Source: Halothiobacillus neapolitanus (GTDB lineage: Bacteria; Pseudomonadota; Gammaproteobacteria; Halothiobacillales; Halothiobacillaceae). From it: a DNA stretch of 6,295 nt. The position numbers and the translations under genes are program-made. Position 1 is the stretch's first letter. Every line of letters begins with the position of its first letter. Location: the NCBI GenBank assembly GCA_020722165.1, contig DYLI01000096.1, forward strand, positions 1-6,295, read 5' to 3'. The notes beneath the pieces are model-generated. The model was not told where the DNA came from, did no database searches, and was given only the letters and a program-made list of their open reading frames with translations. Shown here piece after piece: positions 5,619 through 6,295 of this stretch.

Positions 5619-5696
5619 CTCAAAATACGTATCCAACCCATTTATGACCCGCCCAGTATCCAGTCTTTGGGTGGTCCGTAGCGTTGAACATTGAGG
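5618..5696 (+). promoter_or_regulatory. Possible structure sequestering the leuA ribosome binding site
   Basis: CCTCAA (5618-5623) is perfectly complementary to TTGAGG (5691-5696), which contains most of the leuA Shine-Dalgarno. CAAC (5634-5637) can pair with GTTG (5683-5686) inside it, and the innermost part is a solid hairpin: GACC, bulged C, GCCCA (5646-5655) with TGGGT-GGTC (5668-5676), nine pairs including one G-U. All three helices nest, giving an elongated hairpin that would hide the ribosome binding site. The outer helices are short and could be chance. No energy calculation was possible. Confidence 0.4.
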
Positions 5697-5697
5697 A
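5693..5697 (+). promoter_or_regulatory. Ribosome binding site of leuA
   Basis: GAGGA lies eight bases upstream of the ATG at 5706. An ATG at 5698 opens only a three-codon frame (Met-Lys-Pro) whose TGA overlaps the leuA ATG, so it is not the gene start. Confidence 0.8.
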
Positions 5698-5705
5698 ATG
5701 AAGCC

Positions 5706-6295
5706 ATGAGTAGCAGCCAACTTATTATTTTTGATACCACCTTGCGCGATGGCGAACAAAGCCCCGGCGCAGCCATGACCCGTGACGAAAAAATCCGCAT
5801 TGCGCGTGCGCTGGAGCGTATGAAGGTCGATGTGATCGAGGCGGGCTTTGCGGCGGCAAGTCTGGGTGATTTTGAGTCGATCAAAGCGATTGCCGAAACA
5901 GTCAAGGAATCGACCGTGTGCTCCTTGGCGCGTGCCAGCGAGAAGGATATTCGCGCGGCAGGCGAGGCGATTCGCCCTGCGGCACGTGGGCGTATTCATA
6001 CCTTTATCGCCACCAGCCCGATTCATATGGAGAAGAAGCTGCGCATGAGCCCTGACCAAGTGGTCGAGGCGGCGGTGCGTGCGGTGAAAATGGCGCGTGA
6101 ATACACCGATGATGTGGAGTTTTCGGCGGAAGATGCGGTGCGTTCGGACATGGATTTCCTTTGCCGCATTTTCGATGAGGTGATTAAGGCCGGGGCAACC
6201 ACGCTCAACGTGCCGGATACGGTCGGCTATGCCGTGCCCGAGCAGTGGGGCGCGCGCTTCCGCGAGCTAATTGAGCGCGTACCGAACAGCGACAA
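5706..6295 (+). CDS. leuA: 2-isopropylmalate synthase (5' part, cut by window end)
   Basis: Catalyses the first committed step of leucine synthesis, condensing acetyl-CoA with 2-ketoisovalerate to 2-isopropylmalate, normally feedback-inhibited by leucine through a C-terminal domain. The first 196 codons are present, about 40% of a family member of roughly 510 residues, all from the catalytic HMGL-like TIM barrel. Visible motifs are FDTTLRDGEQSPGA at 9-22 (D10 as metal ligand, R14 catalytic, E17-Q18), VIEAGFAAAS at 43-52, RIHTFIATSPIHMEKKL at 96-112, VEFSAEDA at 137-144 and TTLNVPDTVGYAVP at 165-178. The HxH metal site and the regulatory domain lie beyond the window. Residue 53 is leucine where most relatives, as I recall, have proline in the SPGDFE motif. 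The gene probably depends on the leader transcript starting near 5510. Confidence 0.96.
   Translation, partial: MSSSQLIIFDTTLRDGEQSPGAAMTRDEKIRIARALERMKVDVIEAGFAAASLGDFESIKAIAETVKESTVCSLARASEKDIRAAGEAIRPAARGRIHTFIATSPIHMEKKLRMSPDQVVEAAVRAVKMAREYTDDVEFSAEDAVRSDMDFLCRIFDEVIKAGATTLNVPDTVGYAVPEQWGARFRELIERVPNSD

Noticed and set aside
5698..5709. Three-codon mini-ORF overlapping the leuA ATG
   Set aside because: The overlap ATGA is intriguing, but the mini-ORF start is only one base after the ribosome binding motif, too close for initiation.
5439..6059. Minus-strand open frame of 206 codons opposite the pssA end, leader and leuA start
   Set aside because: It runs antisense to leuA and the leader region and shows no recognisable domain; it is best explained as a shadow of the leuA codons.

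Overview
The window carries a branched-chain amino acid biosynthesis region. In order on the + strand it holds a secreted protein of unknown function, ilvI (acetolactate synthase large subunit), ilvH (its regulatory subunit), ilvC (ketol-acid reductoisomerase), pssA (phosphatidylserine synthase), a short leucine-rich leader ORF, and the first 196 codons of leuA (2-isopropylmalate synthase). The order ilvI-ilvH-ilvC-pssA-leuA, the moderate GC content and the class I 338-residue IlvC point to a proteobacterium, most likely a betaproteobacterium. This is inferred from gene order and protein character, not from a database search.

Region by region: positions 1-130 hold at most the tail of an upstream gene, a strong intrinsic terminator (77-104) and a good ribosome binding site for the first gene. 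The first gene (131-1042) encodes an exported, probably periplasmic, protein I cannot assign with confidence. A 195-nt leader (1043-1237) with two stem-loops precedes ilvI, whose start is best placed at the GTG at 1238. ilvH follows ilvI after 3 nt. Between ilvH and ilvC lies a 114-bp inverted-repeat element, flanked by near-identical 8-nt direct repeats that look like a target-site duplication; it appears to have inserted into the operon right at the ilvH stop codon. ilvC ends in a canonical terminator (4631-4655), which closes the ilv unit. pssA is then a separate unit in an otherwise amino-acid region.

The most interesting part is the 228-nt gap between pssA and leuA. A good sigma70-type promoter, with its -35 overlapping the pssA stop codon, places the transcription start on or next to the ATG of a 28-codon ORF. 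That ORF has five leucine codons within seven codons near its 3' end. It is followed by a strong stem-loop that overlaps the end of the ORF, and by a possible long-range pairing that would cover the leuA Shine-Dalgarno. There is no U-tract terminator. This looks like a leucine-sensing leader peptide that is itself leaderless and may act on leuA translation, or through a non-canonical terminator.

Together the enzymes convert pyruvate to 2,3-dihydroxyisovalerate (IlvI/IlvH, then IlvC). After IlvD, not in this window, the resulting 2-ketoisovalerate enters leucine synthesis through LeuA. PssA makes phosphatidylserine for membrane phospholipid and has no direct metabolic link to the others. Most of the window is ordinary housekeeping sequence; the inserted repeat and the leuA leader are the parts worth a second look.
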